The translations under genes were made by a program, and so were the position numbers. A stretch of DNA of 64,000 nt from NCBI RefSeq assembly GCF_005484805.1, contig NZ_CP039432.1, positions 3,720,001 to 3,784,000 on the forward strand. The letters are read 5' to 3'. The stretch comes from Rhodococcus sp. SGAir0479 (GTDB taxonomy: Bacteria; Actinomycetota; Actinomycetes; Mycobacteriales; Mycobacteriaceae). Positions within the stretch are counted from its first letter, which is position 1. Each line of letters starts with the position of its first letter. Positions 46,374-55,420 of this stretch are shown here, one piece after another. The notes under the pieces were generated by a model. That model saw nothing but the letters and a program-made list of their open reading frames with translations, was not told where the DNA came from and ran no database searches.

Positions 46374-47306
46374 ATGACCGGTACGGCTCCGACAGTGCAG
46401 CTCGAGGTGGTCACGGCGCGTCCCGTGGACCTCGCGGCGTCCCTGTCCCCGCTGCGCCGGGGGCGTTTCGACCCGTGCCACCGTCGCGAGCCCGACGGCA
46501 CGGTGTGGCGCACATCGCTGCTGCCGTCCGGACCGGTGACGTACCGATTACGCCAGTCGGGCCCGTCCGCGGTCCAGGTCCGCGCGTGGGGTCCCGGCGC
46601 CGACGAGTTCGACCGCTTCCTGCCCGGACTGCTCGGTGAGCTCGACGCGGACGGCGGCGCGACGTTCGCGCCCGCGCACCCCAAGCTCGTCGACGCGCAC
46701 CGCCGGCACCCGCATCTGCGGATCGTGCGCACTGCCCGGGTGTTCGAGGCACTGGTACCGGCGATTCTCGAGCAGCGGGTGCACACCGTCGCCGCGCACA
46801 CGTCGTGGCGCCGGCTCGTCACGAAGTTCGGCACGCCCGCGCCGGGGCCGGCCCCCGACGGGATGCGGGTGCCGCCGAGCGCGGAGGTGTGGCGGCGGAT
46901 CCCGTCGTGGGAGTACCACCGCGCCAATGTCGACCCCCGGCGCGCGCAGACGGTCGTGGCGTGCGCTCGCGTCGCGGACCGGCTCGAGGAGATCGTCGAC
47001 CTGGACCGCACCGCGGCACACCGCCGGCTGCGCGCGGTGCCGGGCATCGGCGCGTGGACCGCGGCGGAGGTGGCGCAACGAGCGCTCGGCGACGCCGACG
47101 CGTTGTCCGTCGGCGACTTCCACCTCGCGTCGATCGTCGGCTGGACGCTGCTCGGCCGCCCCCTCGACGACGACGCGATGGTCGAATACCTCGCCGACCT
47201 GCGCCCGCACCGCTATCGCGCGATCCGGTTGCTGCAGGTGAGCGGGCAGGCCCGCAAGCCCAAGTTCGGTCCGCGGACGCCGCTCGTCGACCACACCTGG
47301 CACTGA
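46374..47306 (+). CDS. DNA-3-methyladenine glycosylase II-like (AlkA, HhH-GPD)
   Basis: A 310-residue HhH-GPD family DNA glycosylase. The helix-hairpin-helix AVPGIGAWTAAEVAQRALGD is near residues 221-240 and the catalytic Asp follows in LSVGDFHLAS. It resembles the AlkA-like enzymes that remove alkylated bases. The ATG at 46374 gives MTGTAPTVQLEV; the frame extends upstream without a ribosome-binding site. Divergent from rnhA. Not linked to steroid functions. Confidence 0.85.
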   Translation: MTGTAPTVQLEVVTARPVDLAASLSPLRRGRFDPCHRREPDGTVWRTSLLPSGPVTYRLRQSGPSAVQVRAWGPGADEFDRFLPGLLGELDADGGATFAPAHPKLVDAHRRHPHLRIVRTARVFEALVPAILEQRVHTVAAHTSWRRLVTKFGTPAPGPAPDGMRVPPSAEVWRRIPSWEYHRANVDPRRAQTVVACARVADRLEEIVDLDRTAAHRRLRAVPGIGAWTAAEVAQRALGDADALSVGDFHLASIVGWTLLGRPLDDDAMVEYLADLRPHRYRAIRLLQVSGQARKPKFGPRTPLVDHTWH

Positions 47307-47316
47307 GCGCGGTCGG

Positions 47317-48113
47317 CTAACCGACCAACTTGGTCACGTCCGGGTAGTTGGAGATCTCCCAGCCGCCGTCGACCATGAGACTCGCGCCGGTGATGTAGGT
47401 GGCGTCGTCGCTAGCGAGGTACAGGCACGGCGCGGCGATCTCGTCCGGGCCGGCCGGGCGGCCCATCGGGATGCGTTCGAGGAAGCCGTCGAGCAGCGGC
47501 TGCCAGCCCGTCACGGCGGCGACCAGCGGGGTGTCGACGAGCCCCGGCAGGACGGTGTTGACCCGGATCCCGTGCGGGGCGAGTTCGAGCGCGGCGTTCT
47601 TGCCGAACATCTCGACCCCCGCCTTGCCGGTCACGTACGGGCTGCCGCCCACCATCGGGACGTGCGCGTTGAGCGACGCGACGTTGACGATCGCCCCGCC
47701 CCGCGCACCGTCCACCATGTGCCGCGCCTCGTGCTTGGTGCACAGGAAGACCCCTTCTGCACGAGGTCGACGGTGAAGTCCCAGTCGGACTCCGCGAGGT
47801 CGAGGATCTTGCCGCCCCGGGCGGCGCCGGCGACGTTGAACGCCAGATCCAGCGACCCGAACCGTTCGGTCGCGACGGCGACGGCCGCCGCGACCTCCTC
47901 CTCGACGGTGACGTCCGCGGTGACACCGGCGAACCGCTCACCCAGATCCTTCTCCAGCACGGTGAGGGCGTCGGCGGCGAGGTCGATCCCGACGACAGAC
48001 GCGCCCTCACCGACCAACCGTTTCGCCACGGCGGCACCGATTCCCGATGCCGCACCGGTGACGACCGCGACCCGGCCGGCGAATCGCGAACCGTCGAACG
48101 TGTTGTCAGACAT
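47317..48113 (-). pseudogene. Short-chain dehydrogenase with a frameshift in a C-run
   Basis: The N-terminal part (MSDNTFDGSRFAGRVAVVTG to DFTVDLVQKG, from the ATG at 48113) and the C-terminal part (HMVDGARGGAIVNVASLN to VTKLVG, ending at 47317) together make one SDR of about 265 residues. They are in different frames. The break is at the CCCC run at 47751-47754; adding one C restores KGVFLCTKHEARHM across the junction. All SDR motifs are otherwise intact (TGAASGIG, Ser in NVASLN, YVTGKAG). This is either a recent mutation or a one-base sequencing or assembly error. It is the third gene of an LLM-ADH-SDR operon. Confidence 0.85.
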
Positions 48114-49149
48114 GGGACACCTCCACGAGAACCTTCATGCGACGCCCGTCGGACGCCGCGCGGACACCGTCGGCCACGTCGGCGAGCGCGACGCGGTCCA
48201 CCCATCCGTCCAGCGGATAGGCTCCCGCCGCCATCCGATCGATGACGGCGCGGAACTCCTTGCGCGAGTAGGCGAGCGACGACATCAGCCGCATCTCGCC
48301 GAACATGAGCGCATACGTGTTCAGCGGTACCTGTTCCTTGTAGGTGGCGAGCAGGACCACCGTGCCCCGCGCCCGGACGGCGGCCAGTGCGGTCTGCACG
48401 GTGGCCGCGACGCCCGCGCACTCGAACACGGCCGCCGCGCCCACCCCGGCCGTGCGCTCATGCACCGCGGCGACGGGGTCGATCGCGGCCGGATCGATCA
48501 CGTCGAACCCCAGTGCGGCCGCGACGCTGCGGCGCGTCTCGGACGGCTCGCTCAGCAGGATTCGGTCCACGCCCCCGGCGCGGAGGTTGAGCGCGGTCGC
48601 GACACCGATCGGCCCGGCACCCAGCACCAGCGCGAACTGGCCCGGCCGCACTCCCGACAGCTCGATCGCGTGCAACGCCACCGCGAGAGGCTCGACCACC
48701 GCGGCCTGCGCGAGCGACACCGCGTCGGGCAGTACGTGCACGTTGGCGGCGGGGACGACGGTGCGTTCGGCCAGCCCGCCGCCGGGAGCGTTGATGCCGT
48801 GGAATGCGCCGACGGCACAAAGATGTTCGTGTCCGTCACGGCAGCGGGCGCAACGGCCGCAGTGGTAGTTGGGCTGCACCACGACCCGGTCGCCGACGGC
48901 GATGTCGTCGACGCCGCCGCCGACGGCACGCACCACCCCGGAGAACTCGTGGCCGAGGATCTGTGGGCCGCACGCCCCGGTCAAAGGGTGCGGGTCGGCG
49001 GAGATTCCGAACGCGTGGATCATCCCGAGGTCGGAACCGCAGATGCCGTTGTAGGCGACGTCGATCAGGACGTGGCCGTCGCGCAGGTCCGGCTCCGGGG
49101 CGTCCTCGACCCGCAGGTCGTCGATGCCGTACAGCACCGCGGCCCTCAT
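48106..49149 (-). CDS. Zinc-dependent medium-chain alcohol dehydrogenase
   Basis: A 347-residue MDR alcohol dehydrogenase. Catalytic zinc ligands are in GICGSDLG (Cys) and LGHEFSGVV (His-Glu); the structural zinc Cys cluster CGRCARCRDGHEHLC is complete; the NAD-binding GAGPIGVATAL is near residues 185-195. It resembles butanediol/sorbitol-type dehydrogenases. It overlaps the LLM gene upstream (ATGA) and the SDR downstream (8 bp), so the three are one operon. Substrate unknown, probably a secondary alcohol. Confidence 0.88.
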   Translation of the reverse strand: MRAAVLYGIDDLRVEDAPEPDLRDGHVLIDVAYNGICGSDLGMIHAFGISADPHPLTGACGPQILGHEFSGVVRAVGGGVDDIAVGDRVVVQPNYHCGRCARCRDGHEHLCAVGAFHGINAPGGGLAERTVVPAANVHVLPDAVSLAQAAVVEPLAVALHAIELSGVRPGQFALVLGAGPIGVATALNLRAGGVDRILLSEPSETRRSVAAALGFDVIDPAAIDPVAAVHERTAGVGAAAVFECAGVAATVQTALAAVRARGTVVLLATYKEQVPLNTYALMFGEMRLMSSLAYSRKEFRAVIDRMAAGAYPLDGWVDRVALADVADGVRAASDGRRMKVLVEVSHV

Positions 49150-50312
49150 GACTTGGCCGCCAGTTCGGCCTCGTACTTCGCGGTCATGGCCGCGATCGCG
49201 TCGTGCTGGGCCTGGTTGTGGCCGTCGCGTTTCTGTCCGGCGCGCGCGGCCGCGTCGAGCAGGGGCTGTGCCTGGCCCTGGAAGTGCGGCGCCACCTGCT
49301 GGGCGATGAGCTCGAACGAGCGCCGCGTGGCGGCGGGGTTGGCCCAGTCGGTGCCCATGACGAGCATCGACCCGAAGCCCCCGGACTGCGCCACCAGCTT
49401 GTCGATCAGCTCCCGGGCCTGTGCGGGGGTGCCGATGATGCCCATGCCGGACTGGTTCATGTACGCGATCATGTCCTCCATGGCGGCTCCGCCGGAGCCG
49501 AAATGCGGGAATGCCGCGACCTTGCCGAAGTAGTCGATCCACTCGCCCAGTCCGAACCGGACGTCCTGCCGAGCCTGTTCCTCGGTCTCGGCGATGTGCA
49601 TGGGGCACACCAGCCGCCACTGGCTGCGGTCGACGGTGGTGCCGTACTCGGTGGCGCGTTCCTGCATGATTCCGAAGTGGTGGCCCAGCGCGTCGTAGCC
49701 CTCGGGGCTGAGCGTGGCCCCGATCGACAGCAGCCCGAGTCCGTGCCGGCCCGCCAGCCGCGGCCCGGTGGGCGACGCCACCCCGGCGACCACGACGTCG
49801 AAGCAGGGGTGCGAGTAGGGGCGCAGCTGCAGTTGCGCGTCGACCAGCGTGTGCGTCCGGGTGGTGGCGGTCACCGACTCCCCACGCAGCAACCGCACGA
49901 CGATGTCGAGGTTCTCGTCGAGCAGCTCCCGGCACTCGGTGGGGTTCAGTCCGATCATCGCCGAGTCGGTCGGCAGCGAACCGGGCCCGACGCCCAGCAT
50001 CACGCGGCCGCGGGTGAGGTGGTCGAGCAGCACCATCCGGTCGGCCACCCACAGCGGGTTGTGATAGCTCAGGGACGTGACGCCGGTGCCGAGCTTGATG
50101 CGCCGGGTGCGTTCGGCGGCCGCGGCGATGAAGATCTCGGGGCTGCCGATGATCTCGCTGCCCGCGGAGTGGTGCTCACCGATCCACACCTCGTCGAAGT
50201 CGAGGCGGTCCAGGTGCTCGACCAACTCGAGGTCGCGCTGCAACGCGACGGTCGGGTTTTCGCCGATGGCGTGGTGCGGTGCGATGAAGGCGCCGAAGCG
50301 AAGCCTGCCCAT
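49146..50312 (-). CDS. LLM-class flavin-dependent oxidoreductase (bacterial luciferase type)
   Basis: A 388-residue luciferase-like monooxygenase, longer than the two other LLM proteins. Features are MGRLRFGAFIAPHHAIGENP at the start, DFDEVWIGEHHSAGSEI (about residues 43-59), YHNPLWVADRMVLLDHLTRGRVMLGVGPG and a C-terminal region rich in helices. This subgroup is normally FMN-dependent monooxygenase. It is the first gene of the LLM-ADH-SDR operon. The ATG at 50312 has GAGGAG seven bases upstream. It is divergent from a LuxR regulator, its likely controller. Confidence 0.85.
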   Translation of the reverse strand: MGRLRFGAFIAPHHAIGENPTVALQRDLELVEHLDRLDFDEVWIGEHHSAGSEIIGSPEIFIAAAAERTRRIKLGTGVTSLSYHNPLWVADRMVLLDHLTRGRVMLGVGPGSLPTDSAMIGLNPTECRELLDENLDIVVRLLRGESVTATTRTHTLVDAQLQLRPYSHPCFDVVVAGVASPTGPRLAGRHGLGLLSIGATLSPEGYDALGHHFGIMQERATEYGTTVDRSQWRLVCPMHIAETEEQARQDVRFGLGEWIDYFGKVAAFPHFGSGGAAMEDMIAYMNQSGMGIIGTPAQARELIDKLVAQSGGFGSMLVMGTDWANPAATRRSFELIAQQVAPHFQGQAQPLLDAAARAGQKRDGHNQAQHDAIAAMTAKYEAELAAKS

Positions 50313-50445
50313 GCGTGTACTCCTCGGAATTTCGCTGATACGCAGTCCAACCGACGCTAGAATTCGTTCTGCTCCGGCGACAGTGCACTTTGGTGGACAG
50401 TTCCCGTGAACCCGTCTACGGCACACGTCGTTTCGACTCGAACTG

Positions 50446-51240
50446 GTGGTGACTGATTTGGCCGAGGTCTCGTTGCGTACCTCCGACTACCAGCGGGTGT
50501 TCGCGGTCCTGGACCGCTGCGAGGACGTCCGGACGGTGTCGGAGTTCCGCACCCGGATCGTCGACGCGATGACCGAGGTCTTCCCCGTCCGCACCGCCGC
50601 GTGCTTCGTCGGTCGCTCGTTCGAGAGTCAGTTCGCCGACCCTGAGGCCAACGCGTCGGGATCCGGCGGGTGGGAGGCCAAGCGGGCGGTCTACCGCACG
50701 CAGTGGGCGCGGTACGACGTGTTCGCCTCACCCGAGGCCCGGCGCCGACTCGAGACGACGCGGGTGGCCTCCCTGCGCGACCTGCGCGAGCTGCCGACCG
50801 AGTGCACTGCGTACGTGGACGACTACCTCGGCGCGTGGGGCATCCGCTCGGTCAACGCGATGCACGTCGACCTGCCGGGCCGCGCGCACGCCCTCGTTGG
50901 TTTGTTCGATCGGGACGAAAACGCTTTGCGTCCCGAGGATTTCGGGGCGTTGCAGCTGCTCGCCCGGCAGTTGACGGTGCTCGCGCGCAGCCTCGACACC
51001 GAGCCCCGGCACGACGTACTGGCCCCGCTCACCGAACGACAGCGCGAGGTGGCGGAACTGGTCGCCGACGGGCTCGGCAACGCGGCGATCGCGCGCCGAC
51101 TCGTCCTCACCGAGGACACCGTGAAGAAGTACGTCAGCCGCATCCTCGCGGCTACCGGGTACGCGTCCCGCACCCAGCTCGCCGTCGACGTCCAGCGCCG
51201 GTCGGGGCGGCGTCAGGCCTTGGGACCGCCTGCCACGTAG
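50446..51240 (+). CDS. LuxR-family transcriptional regulator
   Basis: A 264-residue regulator with a C-terminal LuxR-type HTH (LTERQREVAELVADGLGNAA near residues 198-217, then RRLVLTEDTVKKYVSRIL). The N-terminal 180 residues look like a GAF-type sensory domain with no receiver Asp pattern. The start could be GTG at 50446 or the adjacent GTG at 50449; there is no clear ribosome-binding site. It is divergent from the LLM-ADH-SDR operon. The 3' end overlaps the convergent SDR by 28 bp. Confidence 0.82.
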   Translation: MVTDLAEVSLRTSDYQRVFAVLDRCEDVRTVSEFRTRIVDAMTEVFPVRTAACFVGRSFESQFADPEANASGSGGWEAKRAVYRTQWARYDVFASPEARRRLETTRVASLRDLRELPTECTAYVDDYLGAWGIRSVNAMHVDLPGRAHALVGLFDRDENALRPEDFGALQLLARQLTVLARSLDTEPRHDVLAPLTERQREVAELVADGLGNAAIARRLVLTEDTVKKYVSRILAATGYASRTQLAVDVQRRSGRRQALGPPAT

Positions 51241-51974
51241 ATCACCTGGCCCGACACGAATCCGGCACCCTCGCCGACGAGGAACGACGCGGTGTGCGCG
51301 ATGTCCTCGGGCAACCCGACGCGCCGGACCGGCGTCTCGGCGGCCGCGGCGGCCATGAAGTCCTCGAACGAGACCCCGAGCCGTTCCGCGGTCGCGGCGG
51401 TCATCTCGGTCGCGATGAACCCCGGGGCGATGGCGTTGGCGGTGACACCGAACGGACCGAGTTCGAGGGCCAGTGTCTTCGTCAGCCCCTGCATCCCGGC
51501 CTTGGCCGCCGAATAGTTGACCTGACCGCGGTTACCGAGCGCCGAGATGCTCGACAGGTTCACGATCCGCCCCCACTTCTGTTCCACCATGTACTTCTGG
51601 ACGGCCCGGGTGAGCAGGAACGCCCCGCGCAGATGCACGTTCATCACCGCGTCCCAGTCGTCGACGGTCATCTTGAACAGCAGGTTGTCGCGGGTGATGC
51701 CGGCGTTGTTCACCACGACGGTCGGGGCGCCCAGTTCCTCGGCGACGCGGGTGACGGCGGCCGCGACCGACGCCTCGTCGGAAACGTCGGCCCCCACCGC
51801 GAGGGCGCGTCCGCCGGCGTCGCGGATCGCGGAGACCGTGTCGGCGCACGCCGCCTCGTCGAGGTCGAGGACCGCGACGGCGAGACCGTCCGAGGCGAGC
51901 CGCTTCGCGATCGCCGCGCCGATTCCGCGCGCCGCTCCCGAGACCACCGCCACCCGCTGGTTGCCGTCCGTCAT
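51213..51974 (-). CDS. FabG-like short-chain dehydrogenase (3-oxoacyl reductase type)
   Basis: A 253-residue SDR with SGAARGIGAA (residues 12-21), NNAGITRDNLLFKM, NLSSISALGNRGQVNYSAAKAG and APGFIATEMT, the pattern of FabG-type 3-oxoacyl-CoA/ACP reductases. The start at 51974 follows GGAGG. It overlaps the convergent LuxR gene by 28 bp at its 3' end. It may serve acyl-CoA chemistry in general or a side-chain step; there is no operon partner to decide. Confidence 0.85.
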   Translation of the reverse strand: MTDGNQRVAVVSGAARGIGAAIAKRLASDGLAVAVLDLDEAACADTVSAIRDAGGRALAVGADVSDEASVAAAVTRVAEELGAPTVVVNNAGITRDNLLFKMTVDDWDAVMNVHLRGAFLLTRAVQKYMVEQKWGRIVNLSSISALGNRGQVNYSAAKAGMQGLTKTLALELGPFGVTANAIAPGFIATEMTAATAERLGVSFEDFMAAAAAETPVRRVGLPEDIAHTASFLVGEGAGFVSGQVIYVAGGPKA

Positions 51975-52032
51975 GCCCCGCTCCTCCCGCTGCCGTCTGC
52001 CGTCCGCCGGTGAGGCTACGCGGGCGAAGCCG

Positions 52033-52482
52033 TCACGACAGGGAGACCGGCGAGATGGTGGCGACGATTCGGTCGATCGCGCCGTTCTCGAGTTCGAACG
52101 TCTCCACGATCTCGACCGTCATCAGACGCCGGTCGCCGATGCCCGCGTCGAGCAGGTAGCGGGTGGGGACGGTGTCGCCGCTCTCGCTCATGGCCAGATC
52201 GCGCACGCCCTGGACGACGCGGTACTGGATGCCGTGGTTCAGATCGTTCGCCAGCTGCGGGCCGTTGAACCCCGTCTGCAGGCCGGCCTCGACCCGCGTC
52301 GCGTCCGGGGTGAAGACGACGGCACTCGCGTCGTGGCTGACGAGCGCGTCGATGTAGGCGCGGGCCATCGCCTCGTTGGGCGAGTCCGTCGGATCCGGGG
52401 CGGCCGACGCGGCGGCGGGTACGGCGACGGCCACGGCCGCCGCGGCGAGAAGGGACAGGGTCGAGGTCTTGGCGATGCGCAT
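52033..52482 (-). CDS. Secreted NTF2-like protein of unknown function
   Basis: A 149-residue protein with a clear Sec signal peptide (KTSTLSLLAAAAVAVAVPAA, cleavage after ASA near residue 27) and a mature SnoaL/NTF2-like domain (NEAMARAYIDALVSHDASAVVFTPDATR; ETFELENGAIDRIVATISP). It is exported, so it differs from the cytoplasmic SnoaL proteins of the window. It may bind a hydrophobic ligand such as a steroid outside the cell, but this is speculation. Its promoter region has a good KstR-like site (52496-52509), 13 bp before the ATG. Confidence 0.75.
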   Translation of the reverse strand: MRIAKTSTLSLLAAAAVAVAVPAAASAAPDPTDSPNEAMARAYIDALVSHDASAVVFTPDATRVEAGLQTGFNGPQLANDLNHGIQYRVVQGVRDLAMSESGDTVPTRYLLDAGIGDRRLMTVEIVETFELENGAIDRIVATISPVSLS

Positions 52483-52495
52483 GCCGCATCGTAGC

Positions 52496-52509
52496 TAGAA
52501 CACGTTCCA
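52496..52509. promoter_or_regulatory. KstR-type operator match
   Basis: TAGAACACGTTCCA matches every fixed position of the KstR site TnnAACnnGTTnnA. It lies in the 94-bp gap between the secreted NTF2-like gene (start 52482) and the membrane protein gene (start 52577). Confidence 0.6.
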
Positions 52510-52576
52510 GTTGTCCCGAAATGTGGCAGTCCGCCCGTGCCCGGCGCCGAACGCGGCAGACGAGTAGACAGAATTC

Positions 52577-53113
52577 ATGGGACGACCTCACCACGACGAC
52601 CGGAAATCCGCCGAGAACCCCCGCCGCGTGCGGTTCCCGCGCCGATGGAGTCAGATCGACGAGACCCGACGCGGCATCGTCCTGGCGTGGCTCGCGTTCA
52701 CCGTCACCTTCGGCGGCGCCCGCCTCGTGACATGGCTGATCCAGATCGACACCCGCGACGTCGGCGACATCTCCGCCGGCGGCACCCATCTGCACCACTA
52801 CCTGTGGGGCATCCTCCTGCTCGCCGGTGTGGCGATCTTCGGCATGGTCGATCGCAGCCCGCGGGCCCGCACGTGGATGGGACTCGCGCTCGGCATCGCG
52901 CTCGCCCTCATCGTCGACGAGGCCGCGCTGCTCATCACCCTGCGGGACGTCTACTGGCACACCGAGGGCTGGCCCAGCGTCGCGATCGGGCTCGTCCTCA
53001 TCGGACTCGGCGGCACGGCGCTGGTGCTCACCCGCAGCGGCGCGGTGCTCGATAGGGACACCGAGAAGGACTCCGACGACGAGTCCCGTTCGGGGGACCG
53101 AGGTCCCGACTAG
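52577..53113 (+). CDS. Four-helix integral membrane protein of unknown function
   Basis: A 178-residue protein with predicted transmembrane helices at about 33-55, 71-90, 98-119 and 133-150, a basic N-terminus and an acidic hydrophilic tail. GGTHLHHYLWGILLL and LIVDEAALLITLRDVYW are conspicuous His- and Asp/Glu-containing segments at the membrane. It belongs to a conserved actinobacterial family I cannot name with a function. It is divergent from the secreted NTF2-like gene and shares its KstR-like site. Confidence 0.75.
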   Translation: MGRPHHDDRKSAENPRRVRFPRRWSQIDETRRGIVLAWLAFTVTFGGARLVTWLIQIDTRDVGDISAGGTHLHHYLWGILLLAGVAIFGMVDRSPRARTWMGLALGIALALIVDEAALLITLRDVYWHTEGWPSVAIGLVLIGLGGTALVLTRSGAVLDRDTEKDSDDESRSGDRGPD

Positions 53114-53154
53114 CCGGGGACCGCGAACGCCCTCCGCCCGGTACCTCCTACCGG

Positions 53155-53171
53155 GACCGGCCGCGCCGGTC
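53155..53171 (+). terminator. Possible terminator after the membrane protein gene
   Basis: GACCGGC-CGC-GCCGGTC forms a 7-bp hairpin 42 bp after the stop and is followed by CCCTTTCTTGG. Short stem, so tentative. Confidence 0.4.
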
Positions 53172-53283
53172 GACCCTTTCTTGGCCCGGCGGCGGAGAAC
53201 ACTCCCGGTGGGCGAGACGAATCACTGTTACCGCCGACACAGCTCGTTAGCGTCGTGACATCGGCAACGACAGGAGTTACCCC

Positions 53284-54720
53284 ATGAGCACGGACAGCGC
53301 GACGATCGCCCGCCTCCCGCAGATTCTCGAGGCCCAGAAAAGCGCTGCGTCCGAACACGGGACCCCGTCGGCCGAGGAGCGGCGCGCGCGACTGCAGACG
53401 ATGATCGACCTGCTGGTGCGCTACCACAAGCCGCTGACCGAGGCCATCGACGCCGACTTCGGCGGCCGCCTGGTGGCGTTCTCGATCATGAACGACATCC
53501 TCGGTGCCATCACGTCGCTCAAGCACACGCGCGACTCGCTCGAGTCGTGGATGGCGGACGAGGAGCGGCCGCCGTACCCGCCGTACGACCAGCTGGGCGC
53601 GAAGGCCTACATCCAGTACCAGCCCAAGGGTTCGGTCGGCGTCATCGGCACGTGGAACGCGCCACTGTTCACGCTGCTGAGCCCGCTGGCCTGCGCGCTC
53701 GGCGCCGGCAACCGCGTGATCCTCAAGCCGTCGGAGGTGGTGCCGCAGACCGCGCAGGTCCTCGCCGACGCCGTCGCCGAGATGTTCGACCCGTCCGTGG
53801 TGGCGGTGGTCACCGGCGGGCCGGAGGTCGCGGACGCGTTCACGTCACTGCCGTTCGACCACCTCGTCTTCACCGGCAGCACCGAGGTGGGCAAGCTGGT
53901 GATGGCCAACGCGGCGAAGAACCTCGTGCCGGTCACGCTGGAACTCGGCGGCAAATCCCCCACCATCATCGGCCGCAGCGCCGACCTCGACGACGCGGCC
54001 ACCAAGATCGCGATCGCCAAGGCCACCAATTCCGGCCAGATCTGCGTCTCTCCCGACGTCGTGTACGTGCCCCGCGAGGAGCTCGACACGTTCGTGGGCG
54101 CGCTCGAGAAGTCCTACGCGGCGCTGCTGCCGACGATCACGGACAACCCGGACGTGGTCGCGGTGGTGAGCGACCGGCACCTCGCGCGCGTCGAGGCCCT
54201 GGTCGCCGACGCCCGTGAGCGCGGCGCCCTCATCGTCGCGACCCCGGTGGACGAGACCGCGGCCGTCGACGGCGACCGCAAGCGCCCACTGCGCCTGGTG
54301 GTCTCGCCCCCGGCCGACTCGAAGATCATGCAGGAGGAGATCTTCGGTCCGGCAATCATCCTGCTGCCGTACGACCAGACCGAAGAGGTCATCGCCGACA
54401 TCAACAGCAGACCGAAGCCGTTGGCGCTGTACTACTTCGGAACCGATCCGGTGGAACAGCAGGCGGTGCTCACCCGCACGTTCTCGGGCGGGGTGACCGT
54501 CAACGACGTCATGATGCACCCGGGTATGAACGACGCGCCGTTCGGAGGCGTCGGCGCGTCCGGGATGGGCCATTACCACGGTCGCGAGGGCTTCCTCGAA
54601 TTCAGTCATGCACGAACCGTTTTCGAGGCATCGGAACACGATCCGCGCGGCGAGTGGGGCACCCTGCCGCCGTACGGCGAGGGGTACCTGGCCGCCATGG
54701 AGGCGCAGGTCACCCCGTAG
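53284..54720 (+). CDS. Aldehyde dehydrogenase (coniferyl-aldehyde type)
   Basis: A 478-residue NAD(P)-dependent aldehyde dehydrogenase. The general-base Glu is in VTLELGGKSPTII and the nucleophilic Cys in NSGQICVSPDVVY; the pattern (ICVSPD, no extra C-terminal domain) fits the coniferyl/ALDH3-like group. It oxidises an aldehyde to the acid. The ATG at 53284 follows GGAG. The next gene, a SnoaL protein, starts 67 bp later with a putative IclR site between them, so it may be a separate transcript. Confidence 0.88.
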   Translation: MSTDSATIARLPQILEAQKSAASEHGTPSAEERRARLQTMIDLLVRYHKPLTEAIDADFGGRLVAFSIMNDILGAITSLKHTRDSLESWMADEERPPYPPYDQLGAKAYIQYQPKGSVGVIGTWNAPLFTLLSPLACALGAGNRVILKPSEVVPQTAQVLADAVAEMFDPSVVAVVTGGPEVADAFTSLPFDHLVFTGSTEVGKLVMANAAKNLVPVTLELGGKSPTIIGRSADLDDAATKIAIAKATNSGQICVSPDVVYVPREELDTFVGALEKSYAALLPTITDNPDVVAVVSDRHLARVEALVADARERGALIVATPVDETAAVDGDRKRPLRLVVSPPADSKIMQEEIFGPAIILLPYDQTEEVIADINSRPKPLALYYFGTDPVEQQAVLTRTFSGGVTVNDVMMHPGMNDAPFGGVGASGMGHYHGREGFLEFSHARTVFEASEHDPRGEWGTLPPYGEGYLAAMEAQVTP

Positions 54721-54730
54721 CCGCGCCCGC

Positions 54731-54745
54731 TGCCGATCAGTGAGA
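54731..54745. promoter_or_regulatory. Putative IclR-type operator before a SnoaL gene
   Basis: TGCCGATCAGTGAGA matches 11 of 15 positions of the recurring motif and shares CCGATCAG with the hsaD/hsaB site. It is 43 bp before the SnoaL ATG at 54788. Confidence 0.4.
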
Positions 54746-54787
54746 AGTCCGCCCGCCGGCGTCCGCGTCGGCGGGCAGAATGCCGGT

Positions 54788-55240
54788 ATGACCCGTGAAC
54801 TCGCTGACCGTCTCGCGCTCACCGACCTCGTCGCGCAGTACGCGATCGCCGTCGACCGTCGAGACGAACTCGCCCTGTCCGCTCTCTTCACCCCCGACGC
54901 GCGCCTGGTGCAGCCCACCGGACTGGTCCGCCGCGGCAAGGACCCGGTGCTGGACGGCGCCACCGCCGTCGTCGAGGGTGTGCTGGGCGCGGTGGCGCAC
55001 CTGCACTCGACCCGCCACGTGGTGAGCCAACAGCTGGTGGACGTCACGGGCGACACCGCCCGCGGCGAGGTCTACTGCGACGCCCACCACGTGTACGCGA
55101 CCGAGTCGGGACACCGCGACTACATCGTGTCGATCCGCTACCTGGACGAGTACCGCCGGGACGAGGACGCGTGGCGGATCGCGCAGCGGGAACTGGTCGT
55201 GGACTTCACCGACGACCGCGAGATCGCGCTGCTCGGCTGA
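54788..55240 (+). CDS. SnoaL/NTF2-fold protein
   Basis: A 150-residue SnoaL_4 protein: helix LADRLALTDLVAQYAIAVDRRDELALSALF, then HLHSTRHVVSQQLVDVTGDTARGE with the conserved His, and a C-terminal sheet YIVSIRYLDEYRRDEDAWRIAQRELVVDF. It keeps the Tyr and Asp of QYAIAVDRRD found in dehydratases of this fold. No good ribosome-binding site is seen. It is distinct from the two downstream paralogues and most like the proteins at 10231 and 36549. A steroid dehydratase or isomerase role is inference. Confidence 0.75.
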   Translation: MTRELADRLALTDLVAQYAIAVDRRDELALSALFTPDARLVQPTGLVRRGKDPVLDGATAVVEGVLGAVAHLHSTRHVVSQQLVDVTGDTARGEVYCDAHHVYATESGHRDYIVSIRYLDEYRRDEDAWRIAQRELVVDFTDDREIALLG

Positions 55241-55268
55241 TCCCGGGAGGGGCGCGGGCGAGATCGTG

Positions 55269-55283
55269 TGTTGCTGAGCGGGA
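55269..55283. promoter_or_regulatory. Putative IclR-type operator
   Basis: TGTTGCTGAGCGGGA has a perfect right half and 12 of 15 matches overall. It lies in the 217-bp gap before the SnoaL-SnoaL-OYE operon. Confidence 0.45.
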
Positions 55284-55420
55284 AAGCTCTTCTCGCGGCG
55301 CCGCACCCCGACCTACAGTCCGTCCGACCGGTGTTCGGGAGCGGTCGCCGCGCGCCGGCCCGCCGCACGACACCGCAAACCGGGTCGCGGCGACGCGGAT
55401 CCCGGATATGCTCGGTCCCG

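Noticed and set aside
50358-50371. KstR-like sequence TAGAATTCGTTCTG before the LLM operon
   Set aside because: Two fixed positions deviate, and TAGAAT alone is a normal -10 element for this promoter; the neighbouring LuxR is the more likely regulator.
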